A stretch of 64,000 nt of DNA from Streptomyces sp. JH14 (GCF_029428675.1 NZ_JAJNEL010000001.1:5084001-5148000); one strand, 5' to 3'; positions 19,488 to 28,636 are shown, counted from the first letter of the stretch. Numbers and translations: made by a program. Notes: generated by a model from the letters alone, not told the origin.

Positions 19488-20480
19488 ATGACGGCACCAC
19501 TGCACGACAGCGCGGCCGAGACTGCGACCGTCGATGTCACGGCCGATGTTTCGGCCAAGGACATCGAAGGCCGTTCGCCAGGACGTATCGCCTGGACACG
19601 GCTGAAGCGCGACAAAGTGGCGCTCGCCGGTGGTGTGGTCGTCCTCCTGCTGATCCTGATCGCGGTGTTCGCACCGATGATCGTGAGTCTCCTCGGCCAC
19701 CCGCCGAACGACTTCCACGAGGATCTGCTCGACCCGGACCTCGGCATCCCCAAGGGCTCCTTCGGCGGGATCAACTCGGATTACCTGCTGGGTGTCGAAC
19801 CCACCAACGGCCGCGATGTGTTCAGCCGCATCGTCTACGGAGCGCGTATCTCGCTCCTGGTGGCCTTCCTCGCCGCGGTGGTCTCCGTGGTCATCGGCAG
19901 CATCCTCGGCTCGGTGGCCGGTTTCTTCGGCGGCTGGGTCGACGCACTCATCAGCCGGCTGATGGACCTGCTGCTCGCCTTCCCGCAGCTGCTGTTCACC
20001 ATCGCCCTCGTCACCGTCGTGCCCGACTCCCTCTGGGGACTCACCGGCACGGGCGTGAGGATGGGCGTGCTGATCGTGGTGATCGGCTTCTTCGGCTGGC
20101 CCTACATCGGCCGTATCGTCCGGGGGCAGACGATGTCCCTGCGCGAGCGGGAGTACGTCGAGGCGGCACGCAGCCTGGGCGCCGGGCGGGGCTACATCCT
20201 CTTCAAGGAGCTGCTGCCCAACCTGGTCGCGCCGATCCTCGTCTACTCGACGCTGATCATTCCCACCAACATCCTCAGCGAGGCCGCGCTCAGCTTCCTG
20301 GGTGCGGGTGTGAAGCCGCCGACCGCCTCGTGGGGCAAGATGCTCTCCGACGCGATCAACACCTACCAGGCGGACCCGACCTACATGGTGGTCCCCGGAC
20401 TCGCGATCTTCATCACCGTTCTGGCATTCAACCTCTTCGGCGACGGGCTGCGTGACGCCCTCGACCCGAAGGGCAGCTGA
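19488..20480 (+). CDS. oppC: Oligopeptide ABC transporter permease OppC
   Basis: Inner-membrane permease of a peptide importer, 330 residues. A 40-residue cytoplasmic N-terminus precedes the first helix (VALAGGVVVLLLILIAVFAPMI is split by no charged residue), then about five more helices. The EAA loop that contacts the ATPases reads EAARSLGAGRGYILFKELLPN. The N-terminal OppC_N domain and GRDVFSRIVYGARISL are typical of OppC/DppC. The ATG at 19488 follows GAGAGGGG. The permease gene precedes the binding-protein gene, an unusual order. Confidence 0.95.
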   Translation: MTAPLHDSAAETATVDVTADVSAKDIEGRSPGRIAWTRLKRDKVALAGGVVVLLLILIAVFAPMIVSLLGHPPNDFHEDLLDPDLGIPKGSFGGINSDYLLGVEPTNGRDVFSRIVYGARISLLVAFLAAVVSVVIGSILGSVAGFFGGWVDALISRLMDLLLAFPQLLFTIALVTVVPDSLWGLTGTGVRMGVLIVVIGFFGWPYIGRIVRGQTMSLREREYVEAARSLGAGRGYILFKELLPNLVAPILVYSTLIIPTNILSEAALSFLGAGVKPPTASWGKMLSDAINTYQADPTYMVVPGLAIFITVLAFNLFGDGLRDALDPKGS

Positions 20481-20585
20481 GTCGACCCCCAAAAGGTCTC
20501 CGGCGCGAGCCGGTTGGCACTCGATTGACCGTCGGGCGCGGACTGCGTACCACGGGCCACACCACATCACGGAGGTTGCAAGACA

Positions 20586-22349
20586 GTGAATCGCTCACGG
20601 AAGGCAGTTGCGCTCACGGCCCTCGCGGCCGCGGTTGCGCTGACCGCCACCGCTTGTGGCGGAGGGGACAGCGACAACAAGTCCTCCTCGTCGCAGGGTG
20701 CCGGTTACGACGCAGCCACCAAGGGCAAGGTCATCAACGCGTCCGACAAGAAGGGCGGCACGCTGAAGCTGATGTCCCCTCAGGACGTCGACTTCCTTGA
20801 CCCGGCCCGTGCCTACTACGGCTTCGTCTGGAACATGCAGCGGCTGTACATCCGCCAGCTGCTCGCGTACGACTCGAAGCCCGGTGAGGCCGGCACCAAG
20901 CTGGTCCCCGACCTCGCGGAGTCCCTGCCGACGCTGAGCAACGGCGGCAAGACGTACACCTTCAAGCTGAAGGCCGGCGTCAAGTTCGAGGACGGCACGC
21001 CGATCACCTCGAAGGACATCAAGTACGGCGTCGAGCGCGTCTTCGCGCAGGACGTCCTCTCCGGCGGTCCGACCTACCTGATCGACCTCCTCGACCAGGG
21101 CCAGAAGTACCCCGGCCCCTACAAGGACAAGGACCCGAACAAGTTGGGTCTGAAGTCGGTCCAGACGCCGGACGACCAGACGATCGTCTTCAACCTGGCG
21201 AAGCCGAACTCGGACTTCTCGTACCTGATGGCGATGGCCGACTCCTCGCCGGTGCCGGCGGCCAAGGACGACGGCGCGAAGTACACGAACCACCCGGTCG
21301 CCACCGGCCCGTACAAGGTCCAGTCCTTCAAGCCGGGCAAGGAGACCATCTTCGTACGGAACACCAACTGGGACCAGAAGACCGACCCGATCCGCAAGGG
21401 TCTGCCGGACAAGGTCACCTTCACCGTGACCTCGAACCCGGACGACATGGACGCCCGTCTGCTCTCGGGCGACGTCGACTACGCGGTCGACGGCACCGGT
21501 GTCCAGCAGGCCGCCAAGATCAAGATCCTGCAGAACGCCAAGTACAAGGCCAACGCCGACGACCCGTTCAGCGGCTACATCCGGTACTTCGCGTTCCCGC
21601 AGACGGTCGCGCCGTTCGACAACATCGAGTGCCGCAAGGCGGTCATCTACGCAGCCGACCCGAAGTCGCTGCAGACCGCCCGTGGCGGCCCGACCAGCGG
21701 TGACCTCGGCGCCAACATGCTGCCCCCGGGCATCCCGGGCTCGGACAAGTCCTACGACCCGTTCGGCCTGACCCAGGGCAAGCCGCAGGTCGACAAGGCC
21801 AAGGAGGCCCTGAAGGCCTGTGGCAAGCCGAACGGCTTCAAGACCACCATCGCGGTCCGCAACAACCGCAAGCCCGAGGTGGCCACCGCCGAGTCGCTGC
21901 AGGCTTCGCTGAAGGCCGTCGGTATCGAGGCCTCCATCGACCAGTACGACGGCAAGAACTCTGCTTCCGTGATCGGTGCTCCCGACAACGTGAAGAAGAA
22001 GGGCTACGGCATCATCGTGATGGGCTGGGGCGCCGACTACAACTCGGGTGCAGGCTTCCTGCAGCCGCTGGTTGACGGCTCCTTCATCCTGAAGAACGGC
22101 AACAACAACTACACGATGCTGAACGACAAGACGGTCAACGGTCTCTTCGACCAGGCCGCCTCCGCAACGTCGCCGGAAGCCGCCGCGCCGTTCTACACCC
22201 AGATCAACAAGGCGATCATGGAGAAGGCCCTCTATCTCCCGATCAACTTCGACAAGGCGCTCGTCTACCGCAACCCGCGGCTGACCAACGTCTTCTACAA
22301 CGAGTCCATGGGCCGTCTCGACCTCGCGGTCATGGGCGTCGTCAAGTAG
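20586..22349 (+). CDS. oppA: Oligopeptide-binding lipoprotein OppA
   Basis: Extracellular solute-binding protein (SBP family 5), 587 residues, anchored by a lipid on Cys24 (signal peptide ending TATAC). It captures peptides and delivers them to OppBC. Typical elements are GGTLKLMSPQDVDFLDPA at the mature N-terminus and the peptide-clasping segment YTFKLKAGVKFEDGTPIT. The GTG start has GGAGG at 10 nt spacing. Codon use is strongly biased to highly expressed codons, and strong hairpins follow, consistent with a binding protein made in excess of the permeases. Confidence 0.96.
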   Translation: MNRSRKAVALTALAAAVALTATACGGGDSDNKSSSSQGAGYDAATKGKVINASDKKGGTLKLMSPQDVDFLDPARAYYGFVWNMQRLYIRQLLAYDSKPGEAGTKLVPDLAESLPTLSNGGKTYTFKLKAGVKFEDGTPITSKDIKYGVERVFAQDVLSGGPTYLIDLLDQGQKYPGPYKDKDPNKLGLKSVQTPDDQTIVFNLAKPNSDFSYLMAMADSSPVPAAKDDGAKYTNHPVATGPYKVQSFKPGKETIFVRNTNWDQKTDPIRKGLPDKVTFTVTSNPDDMDARLLSGDVDYAVDGTGVQQAAKIKILQNAKYKANADDPFSGYIRYFAFPQTVAPFDNIECRKAVIYAADPKSLQTARGGPTSGDLGANMLPPGIPGSDKSYDPFGLTQGKPQVDKAKEALKACGKPNGFKTTIAVRNNRKPEVATAESLQASLKAVGIEASIDQYDGKNSASVIGAPDNVKKKGYGIIVMGWGADYNSGAGFLQPLVDGSFILKNGNNNYTMLNDKTVNGLFDQAASATSPEAAAPFYTQINKAIMEKALYLPINFDKALVYRNPRLTNVFYNESMGRLDLAVMGVVK

Positions 22350-22366
22350 CAGTTGGACATGCGGGT

Positions 22367-22447
22367 CCTTCACCTCGCATGCGCTAGTTCGAAGGGCAGG
22401 TGAAGGCCGCGGGCGGGCGGCTGTCGTCCCCACAAGGGACGGCAGCC
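22367..22447 (+). other. Two intercistronic hairpins between oppA and oppB
   Basis: Stem 1: CCTTCACCT (22367-22375) with its perfect complement at 22398-22406. Stem 2: GGCTGTCGTCCC (22419-22430), loop CACAA, GGGACGGCAGCC (22436-22447) with one mismatch. Hairpins at this place commonly stabilise the binding-protein mRNA or attenuate read-through into the permease genes. Confidence 0.65.
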
Positions 22448-22470
22448 ACCCGCCGATCAGGCCGACTGCA

Positions 22471-23472
22471 GTGCTCGTCTACCTCTTCCGGCGACTCGTC
22501 AACGTCGCCGTCATGCTGGTGATCGTCTCCATGGTCACCTTCGGCATCTTCTTCATGGTGCCGAAGATCACCGGAAGCGATCCCGCACTCCTCTATGCCG
22601 GCCGTGAGACCAACAAGACGGCCATCGAGGGCATCCGTACGAAGATGGGCCTCGACAAGCCCATCACCACGCAGTACGGCCTCTTCCTCAAGGGCATCGT
22701 GGCCGGCCGCGACTACGACCAGGGCTCCCAGATCACCCACTGTCCGGCCCCTTGCTTCGGCTACTCGTTCAAGAACGAGCAGCCGGTGTGGCCGGACCTG
22801 AAGCAGCGTATCCCGGTCACCCTGTCGCTGGCCGCGGGAGCTTCGGTGCTCTGGCTGATCGGCGGTGTCGCCACCGGAGTGATCTCCGCACTGCGCAGAC
22901 GCACTGTGCTCGACCGGGCCACGATGATCACCGCGCTGGCAGGGGTCTCCCTGCCGATCTACTTCACCGGACTGGTGTGTTCGGCCGTCTTCATCTACAG
23001 CCTGGAATGGATGGAGACGATCAACTACGCGCCGCTCACGGATGATCCCGGGGCCTGGCTGAACAGCATGATCCTTCCTTGGGTCACGCTGGCCTTCCTC
23101 TTCGCGGCCACCTACGCCCGGCTCACCCGCGCCACCATGCTGGAGATCCTGGGCGAGGACTACATCCGTACGGCCCGCGCCAAGGGCCTCAAGGAGCAGG
23201 TGGTCATCCGCAAGCACGCGCTGCGGTCCACCCTGACTCCGATCATCACGGTCTTCGGTCTGGACCTGGGCGCCCTGCTCGGCGGCGCGGTGCTGACCGA
23301 GTCGACCTTCAGTCTGCCCGGTATGGGAAAGGCCGCGGTCGACGCGATCAACTCCGGTGACCTGCCGGTCATCATGGGCGTCACCATCATCGCGGCGTTC
23401 TTCGTAGTCATGGCCAACTTGATTGTCGACCTGCTGTACGCGGTCGTCGACCCGCGTGTGAGGCTGACGTGA
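22471..23472 (+). CDS. oppB: Oligopeptide ABC transporter permease OppB
   Basis: Second permease subunit, 333 residues, beginning with the OppB/DppB signature MLVYLFRRLVN. About six membrane helices; the EAA loop is IRTARAKGLKEQVVIRKHAL. A periplasmic loop with two Cys residues (THCPAPCFGYS, near residue 90-100) is typical of actinobacterial OppB. The GTG start at 22471 has no clear ribosome binding site. It overlaps oppD by 4 bases, so translation is coupled. Confidence 0.95.
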   Translation: MLVYLFRRLVNVAVMLVIVSMVTFGIFFMVPKITGSDPALLYAGRETNKTAIEGIRTKMGLDKPITTQYGLFLKGIVAGRDYDQGSQITHCPAPCFGYSFKNEQPVWPDLKQRIPVTLSLAAGASVLWLIGGVATGVISALRRRTVLDRATMITALAGVSLPIYFTGLVCSAVFIYSLEWMETINYAPLTDDPGAWLNSMILPWVTLAFLFAATYARLTRATMLEILGEDYIRTARAKGLKEQVVIRKHALRSTLTPIITVFGLDLGALLGGAVLTESTFSLPGMGKAAVDAINSGDLPVIMGVTIIAAFFVVMANLIVDLLYAVVDPRVRLT

Positions 23473-24578
23473 CCGACAACATCTCCACCCAGGACGAGCA
23501 GTCGGCCGGTCCGGCCGGTGTTCCCGAGCAGGGCGGCGCACGGCCCGAGGCCTTCCTCTCCGTGCGCGACCTGAAGGTGCACTTCCCGACCGACGACGGC
23601 ATCGTCAAGTCCGTCGACGGGCTCTCCTTCCAGCTGGAGAAGGGCAAGACCCTCGGCATCGTGGGCGAGTCCGGCTCCGGCAAGTCGGTCACCTCGCTGG
23701 CCATCATGGGTCTGCACCGCTCCGGGCAGGCGCGCAGCCGCCCCGACATCAGCGGTGAGATCTGGCTGGACGGCGAGGAGCTGATCGGCGCCGGCGACGA
23801 TCACGTGCGCAGGCTGCGCGGCCGGCAGATGTCCATGATCTTCCAGGACCCGCTGTCGGCGATGCACCCGTACTACACGGTGGGCGCGCAGATCGTCGAG
23901 GCGTACCGCAACCACAACGACGTCACCAAGAAGGCGGCCCGTGCGCGGGCGGTCGAGATGCTCGACCGGGTCGGCATTCCCGAGCCCGCCAAGCGTGTCG
24001 ACTCCTACCCGCACGAGTTCTCCGGCGGTATGCGTCAGCGCGCGATGATCGCGATGTCGCTGGTCAACAACCCCGAACTGCTCATCGCCGACGAGCCGAC
24101 GACCGCGCTGGACGTCACCGTCCAGGCGCAGATCCTCGACCTGATCCGCGATCTGCAGAAGGAGTTCGGCTCCGCGGTCATCATGATCACCCACGACCTG
24201 GGCGTCGTCGCCGAGATGGCCGACGACATCCTGGTCATGTACGGCGGCCGCTGCGTCGAGCACGGCACCGCCGAGCAGGTCTTCTACGAGCCCAGGCACC
24301 CGTACACCTGGGGTCTGCTCACGTCGATGCCGCGCATCGACAAGGAGGAGACCGACCGGCTCGTCCCGGTCAAGGGTTCCCCGCCCAGCCTCATCAACAT
24401 CCCGTCCGGCTGCGCCTTCAACCCGCGCTGCCCCTACGCGGATGTGCCCAAGGGCGGCATCACCCGGACCACGCGCCCGGAGCTGCAGCAGGTCGAGGGC
24501 AACCACTTCGCGGCCTGCCACATGTCGCCGGAGGACCGGACCCGGATCTGGACCGAAGAGATTGCGCCGAAGCTGTGA
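23469..24578 (+). CDS. oppD: Oligopeptide ABC transporter ATP-binding protein OppD
   Basis: ATPase subunit of 369 residues. Walker A GESGSGKS (near residue 73-80), signature LSGGM-type (FSGGMRQR), Walker B LLIADEPTTALD, and the switch His in MITHDLGV. The C-terminal oligo_HPY region has the Cys motif CAFNPRCPYA...CH; in related transporters such Cys residues bind an Fe-S cluster. It overlaps oppB upstream and oppF downstream by 4 bases each. Confidence 0.96.
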   Translation: MTDNISTQDEQSAGPAGVPEQGGARPEAFLSVRDLKVHFPTDDGIVKSVDGLSFQLEKGKTLGIVGESGSGKSVTSLAIMGLHRSGQARSRPDISGEIWLDGEELIGAGDDHVRRLRGRQMSMIFQDPLSAMHPYYTVGAQIVEAYRNHNDVTKKAARARAVEMLDRVGIPEPAKRVDSYPHEFSGGMRQRAMIAMSLVNNPELLIADEPTTALDVTVQAQILDLIRDLQKEFGSAVIMITHDLGVVAEMADDILVMYGGRCVEHGTAEQVFYEPRHPYTWGLLTSMPRIDKEETDRLVPVKGSPPSLINIPSGCAFNPRCPYADVPKGGITRTTRPELQQVEGNHFAACHMSPEDRTRIWTEEIAPKL

Positions 24579-25921
24579 GCGAGAACACCGAGAAGAGCGC
24601 CGCCGCGGCGGCGATTCCGACGCAGGCGACGAGCTCGCCCGAGCCGCTGCTCAAGGTCGACAACCTGGTCAAGCACTTCCCCATCAAGAAGGGGCTGCTG
24701 CAGCGTCAGGTCGCCGCGGTGAAGGCCGTCGACGGCATCTCCTTCGACGTGCGACCGGGGGAGACCCTGGGTGTCGTGGGTGAGTCCGGCTGCGGCAAGT
24801 CGACGATGGGCCGGCTGATCACCCGGCTGCTCGAACCGACCGGTGGCGCGATCGAGTTCGAGGGCAAGGACATCACGCACCTGGGCGTCTCGGCCATGCG
24901 GCCGATGCGCCGCGATGTGCAGATGATCTTCCAGGACCCGTACTCCTCGCTGAACCCGCGGCACACGGTCGGCACGATCGTCAGTGCGCCCTTCAAGCTC
25001 CAGGGCGTCACGCCCGAGGGCGGGGTCAAGAAGGCGGTCCAGGATCTGCTCTCGCTCGTGGGCCTCAACCCCGAGCACTACAACCGCTATCCGCACGAGT
25101 TCTCCGGCGGGCAGCGCCAGCGCATCGGCATCGCCCGCGCGCTCGCGCTCAAGCCGAAGCTGGTGGTGGCGGACGAGCCGGTCTCGGCGCTGGACGTGTC
25201 GATCCAGGCGCAGGTCGTCAACCTGCTCGATGACCTCCAGGACGAGCTCGGGCTCACCTACGTGATCATCGCGCACGACCTCTCGGTCATCCGCCATGTC
25301 TCGGACCGCATCGCCGTCATGTACCTGGGCAAGATCGTCGAGCTCACGGACCGCAAGTCGCTGTACGAGGCGCCCATGCACCCGTACACGAAGGCCCTGA
25401 TGTCCGCGGTGCCGGTGCCGGACCCGCGCCGGCGCGGCGCGGCGAGCGGGCGCATCCTGCTCAAGGGCGATGTGCCGTCGCCGATCTCGCCGCCGAGCGG
25501 CTGCCGCTTCCACACGAGGTGCTGGAAGGCGACGGACGTCTGCAAGACGCAGGAACCCCCGTTGATCGCGTTGAGGACCGGCCACCAGGTGGCCTGCCAC
25601 CACCCGGAGAACGCACCGGACCAGGTGCCGGGCGAGACGGTGTCGGCCGAGGCGCGGGAGGCGGTCACGGTGGTTTCCGTGACGAAGGCGGTGGCGGCCG
25701 AGGCCGAGGAGCCCTCGGAGGACATCGCGCCGGCCGAGGTCACGGAGCCTGCTGAGGCCGCCGGGCCTTCGGAGGCCACCGAGGCCGGGGTCGCGGAGTC
25801 CGCCGAGGCTGCTGAGGCACCGGCGTCCGGCGAAACGGCCGACGGCGACGACACCGCGGCACCGGCCCCGGACGACGCCGCGACGCCCTCCGGGACCTCG
25901 GGGGACAGCCCCAAGGAGTAG
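24575..25921 (+). CDS. oppF: Oligopeptide ABC transporter ATP-binding protein OppF with long acidic tail
   Basis: Second ATPase, 448 residues. Walker A GESGCGKS near residue 69-76, FSGGQRQR signature, Walker B LVVADEPVSALD, and IIAHDLSV. The oligo_HPY C-terminus ends near residue 348 (CHHPENAP). It is followed by about 100 residues dominated by Ala, Glu, Pro, Thr and Asp (for example PAEVTEPAEAAGPSEATEAG), absent from ordinary OppF proteins of about 330-350 residues. The tail is probably disordered. Nothing in the DNA suggests a frameshift. The gene is the last of the operon. Confidence 0.95.
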   Translation: MSENTEKSAAAAAIPTQATSSPEPLLKVDNLVKHFPIKKGLLQRQVAAVKAVDGISFDVRPGETLGVVGESGCGKSTMGRLITRLLEPTGGAIEFEGKDITHLGVSAMRPMRRDVQMIFQDPYSSLNPRHTVGTIVSAPFKLQGVTPEGGVKKAVQDLLSLVGLNPEHYNRYPHEFSGGQRQRIGIARALALKPKLVVADEPVSALDVSIQAQVVNLLDDLQDELGLTYVIIAHDLSVIRHVSDRIAVMYLGKIVELTDRKSLYEAPMHPYTKALMSAVPVPDPRRRGAASGRILLKGDVPSPISPPSGCRFHTRCWKATDVCKTQEPPLIALRTGHQVACHHPENAPDQVPGETVSAEAREAVTVVSVTKAVAAEAEEPSEDIAPAEVTEPAEAAGPSEATEAGVAESAEAAEAPASGETADGDDTAAPAPDDAATPSGTSGDSPKE

Positions 25922-25939
25922 GACCGGCACAATTGCCCG

Positions 25940-26611
25940 GTGCTCAACGAACTGTTCACGCCCTCCGTCCAGCATGCGCTCGACCTCGTCGGAATTTTTG
26001 TCTTCGCGATCTCCGGCGCACTGCTCGCCGTACGCAAGAACTTCGATGTCTTCGGCATCGCGGTACTCGCCGAGGTGACAGCGCTGGGCGGAGGGCTGAT
26101 CCGTGACCTGATCATCGGGGCGGTGCCTCCTGCCGCCTTCACCGATCTCGGTTACTTCCTCACCCCGCTGATCGCCGCGGGGCTGGTCTTCTTCATGCAT
26201 CCGCATGTGGAGCGGATCCAGGTCGCGGTCAATGTCTTCGACGCGGCCGGCCTCGGCCTGTTCTGCGTGACCGGCACCGTCAAGGCGTACGACTACGGTC
26301 TCGGCCTCACCGCATCGGCGGCCCTGGGGCTGGCCACCGGGGTCGGCGGCGGTGTGCTGCGTGACGTGCTGGCCAACGAGACGCCGTCGCTGCTGCGCTG
26401 GGACCGCGACCTGTACGCCGTGCCCGCGATGGTCGGCGCGGCGATGGTCGTGCTGTGCATCCGCTTCGGCGCGCTCAACGCCTTCACCAGTGGCACCGCG
26501 GTGATCACCGCGTTCGTCCTGCGGCTGCTGGCGATGCGTTTCCACTGGCGGGCGCCCCGCGCCTACAACCGTTCCTCGGCTGCGGCCGAAGGGGGCTCCG
26601 CCGCCACCTGA
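25940..26611 (+). CDS. Trimeric intracellular cation (TRIC) channel family protein
   Basis: A 223-residue integral membrane protein of the UPF0126/YadS family, bacterial homologues of TRIC potassium channels. Seven helices with a pseudo-repeat: the glycine-rich GGGLIRDLIIG (near residue 51-61) is mirrored by GGGVLRDVLAN (near residue 135-145). It probably conducts monovalent cations across the plasma membrane. The GTG start lies 18 bp after oppF with no ribosome binding site; ACAATT six bases upstream suggests its own leaderless transcript. Confidence 0.92.
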   Translation: MLNELFTPSVQHALDLVGIFVFAISGALLAVRKNFDVFGIAVLAEVTALGGGLIRDLIIGAVPPAAFTDLGYFLTPLIAAGLVFFMHPHVERIQVAVNVFDAAGLGLFCVTGTVKAYDYGLGLTASAALGLATGVGGGVLRDVLANETPSLLRWDRDLYAVPAMVGAAMVVLCIRFGALNAFTSGTAVITAFVLRLLAMRFHWRAPRAYNRSSAAAEGGSAAT

Positions 26612-26670
26612 CCCGTCGCTGCGACATCTCGGTGACGCGAAAAAGCTACCGCTCAGTAATGCAATCGGTG

Positions 26671-26676
26671 TACGGT
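26671..26676 (+). promoter_or_regulatory. -10 hexamer TACGGT before thioesterase gene
   Basis: TACGGT ends 7 nt before the ATG at 26684, with no ribosome binding site. This is the leaderless geometry. Confidence 0.5.
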
Positions 26677-26683
26677 GCATCGC

Positions 26684-27529
26684 ATGGCACAGGCAGCTCA
26701 GGCACTCATCGGCGACAGCGAGTTCGATCGGGACACCGCCGTCACCCTCCGTGAAGAAGGCGTCTACGACGCCGAACTCTCTGCGGGCTGGACGATCATC
26801 CACGCCGTCAACGGCGGGTATCTCCTGGCGATGCTCGGCCGTGCGCTCGGCGACGCCCTGCCGCATGCGGACCCGTTCTCGGTCTCCGCGCACTACCTCA
26901 CCGCATCCGTCCCCGGCCCCGCCGTGATCCGGACCCAGGTCGTCCGCACCGGCCGGACGCTCTCCACCGGCCAGGCCTCGCTCTTCCAGTTCGCCGAGGA
27001 CGGCACCGAGGTCGAGCGCATCCGGGTACTCGGCACCTATGGCGACCTGGACGCCCTCTCCGACGACATCCGTACGTCGGCGACGCCGCCGGTCATGGCG
27101 CCCATCGAGCAGTGCTTCGGCCCGGCCGACGGCCCGGCACCCATCCCCGGCAGCTCCGCGATCACCGAGCGGCTCAGCATCAAGCTCGACCCGTCGACCG
27201 TCGGCTGGGCCATCGGCGCACCGTCCGGCAAGGGTGAGATGCGCGGCTGGTTCGGCCTCGCGGACGGCCGTGACGCCGACCCGTACTCTCTGCTGCTCGC
27301 CGTCGACGCGCTGCCGCCGACCTCGTTCGAGCTGGGGCTCAAGGGCTGGACGCCGACCATCGAGCTCACCACCCATATCCGCTGCCGGCCGGCCCCGGGC
27401 CCGCTGCGTGTCTCCATCACCACGCGCAATCTCGCGGGCGGCTTCCTGGAGGAGGACGCGGACGTCTGGGACAGCGCCGACCGGCTGGTCGCCCAGTCCC
27501 GCCAACTGGCCCGCGCCCCGCGCAGCTGA
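26684..27529 (+). CDS. Acyl-CoA thioesterase family protein (double hotdog)
   Basis: A 281-residue protein of the TesB-like two-hotdog type. The N-terminal hotdog shows the helix segment HAVNGGYLLAMLGRAL and the strand pattern VIRTQVVRTGRTLSTGQASLFQ. The C-terminal hotdog includes LTTHIRCRPAPGPLRVSI and ends with LVAQSRQLARAP, a typical TesB-type ending. It probably hydrolyses acyl-CoA; chain length is unknown. The ATG at 26684 is chosen over 26675 because of the -10 at proper distance. It is convergent with the TetR gene. Confidence 0.87.
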   Translation: MAQAAQALIGDSEFDRDTAVTLREEGVYDAELSAGWTIIHAVNGGYLLAMLGRALGDALPHADPFSVSAHYLTASVPGPAVIRTQVVRTGRTLSTGQASLFQFAEDGTEVERIRVLGTYGDLDALSDDIRTSATPPVMAPIEQCFGPADGPAPIPGSSAITERLSIKLDPSTVGWAIGAPSGKGEMRGWFGLADGRDADPYSLLLAVDALPPTSFELGLKGWTPTIELTTHIRCRPAPGPLRVSITTRNLAGGFLEEDADVWDSADRLVAQSRQLARAPRS

Positions 27530-27540
27530 GCAAGGCCTTC

Positions 27541-27592
27541 CCGGATGTGCGCAGTGCCCGACGCGGGAACGTCGGGCACTGCGCACATCCGG
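27541..27592. terminator. 23-bp perfect inverted repeat between convergent genes
   Basis: CCGGATGTGCGCAGTGCCCG plus three further bases pairs perfectly with 27570-27592 across a 6-nt loop. It lies between the convergent thioesterase and TetR genes and should terminate both. Confidence 0.88.
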
Positions 27593-27653
27593 CAGCGGCG
27601 TGACGCGGCTGCCCCGTTCCGTGCGGATGCGGCCGACCGTGCGCGGCCGGCCG

Positions 27654-28334
27654 TCATCGAGCCGGCGGCGGCCCGTCCGCTCCGGCGGCCGGTCGTGCCT
27701 CCCCGGCGCTCCGGGGGGTGTCCAGCCAGTGGAGTCTGCCGAGGGTGACGAGCCGCAGTCGCCGGCGCGCGACCTCGGCGACCAGGGCCTCGCCGGTCGG
27801 GTCCGCGTCCAGCATCGCCGAGGCGGTGATCACCATGTGGTCGACGTAGAGGCCGCCCAGCATCAGCAGATCCTCGTTGCTCCAGCCCCGTGACTCCGGC
27901 TCCGCGGCGAGCGCCCCTGCCACCTCCTCGGCGAATCGCCGCAGTTGGGCCGCTATGGCCTCGCGGACCGGGCCGACGCCGCCGTGCTGTTCGCGTGCGA
28001 TGAAGCGGAAGTGGGCAGGCTGTTCCCGTACATGACGGGTGATCAGTTCGATGCTGCGGGCCCCCCGGATCTCGCTGTCGCCCGTCTCGGCGAGGATCTC
28101 GCCGATCATCCCGTGCAGGCTGCCGAGGGCCTCGTCGACGAGCGCCACACCGAGCGCGGCGGTGTCGTCGAAGTGCCGGTAGAAGGCGGTTGGTGCGACG
28201 CCCACCGCCCGCGTCACCTCGCGCAGCCCCAGGCTGCTCAGGCTCTGGTGCTCCAGCAGTCGGAGCGCGGCGTCCAGGAGCGCCTGACGCGTTTTCAACT
28301 TCTGGGTCTGGCGGATGCCGACGGTGTGACTCAT
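27654..28334 (-). CDS. TetR-family transcriptional regulator (FabR-like)
   Basis: A 226-residue repressor-type protein. The TetR helix-turn-helix lies at residues 15-60 (TRQALLDAALRLLE, LREVTRAVGVAPTAFYRHF). The C-terminal domain resembles FabR-type regulators of unsaturated fatty acid synthesis (HFRFIAREQHGG, then GLYVDHMVITASAML). Its last 20 residues are Pro/Ala-rich. The target is unknown. It lies convergent to a thioesterase and upstream of two small membrane protein genes on the other strand. An interrupted palindrome AACA-AC-TGTT just upstream of its start could be an autoregulatory site. Confidence 0.88.
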   Translation of the reverse strand: MSHTVGIRQTQKLKTRQALLDAALRLLEHQSLSSLGLREVTRAVGVAPTAFYRHFDDTAALGVALVDEALGSLHGMIGEILAETGDSEIRGARSIELITRHVREQPAHFRFIAREQHGGVGPVREAIAAQLRRFAEEVAGALAAEPESRGWSNEDLLMLGGLYVDHMVITASAMLDADPTGEALVAEVARRRLRLVTLGRLHWLDTPRSAGEARPAAGADGPPPAR

Positions 28335-28474
28335 GCCATTCAGTAAACAACTGTTCTCTGGAGTGGGGAAGGGGAGGGCGGGTCTAGACTGGCAAGTCAG
28401 TGAACACTCGTACTCTCAAGTGCCGGTAAGGGCACGGGGGTCCGAGTGCCCCGAGAAGCGCAGAAAGGCCGAAC

Positions 28475-28636
28475 ATGATCGTCCTCGTTGCCGCCCTGCT
28501 CCTGCTGGGGGTCGTCCTCGGAGCGGTGGCCCAGCTTCCGTTCCCGCTGACCCTCGCCCTCGCCGCCGCGATCGGCTGCTGGCTGCTGATCTTCGCCGTC
28601 CGCGAGCGGGTGGGCGCGCACCGCCGGTCCCACTGA
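28475..28636 (+). CDS. Small membrane protein, 53 residues
   Basis: Not recognised. ATG with AGAAAGG upstream opens a 53-codon frame with two hydrophobic helices (IVLVAALLLLGVVLGAVA and LTLALAAAIGCWLLIFAV) and a basic tail RERVGAHRRSH. High third-position GC supports coding. It is encoded 42 bp upstream of another small membrane protein, divergent from the TetR gene, so the pair may be under TetR control. Confidence 0.65.
   Translation: MIVLVAALLLLGVVLGAVAQLPFPLTLALAAAIGCWLLIFAVRERVGAHRRSH

Noticed and set aside
24434..27586. 1050-codon minus-strand open frame opposite oppF, the TRIC channel and thioesterase genes
   Set aside because: Spans three well-supported plus-strand genes; composition is that of antisense Streptomyces codons.
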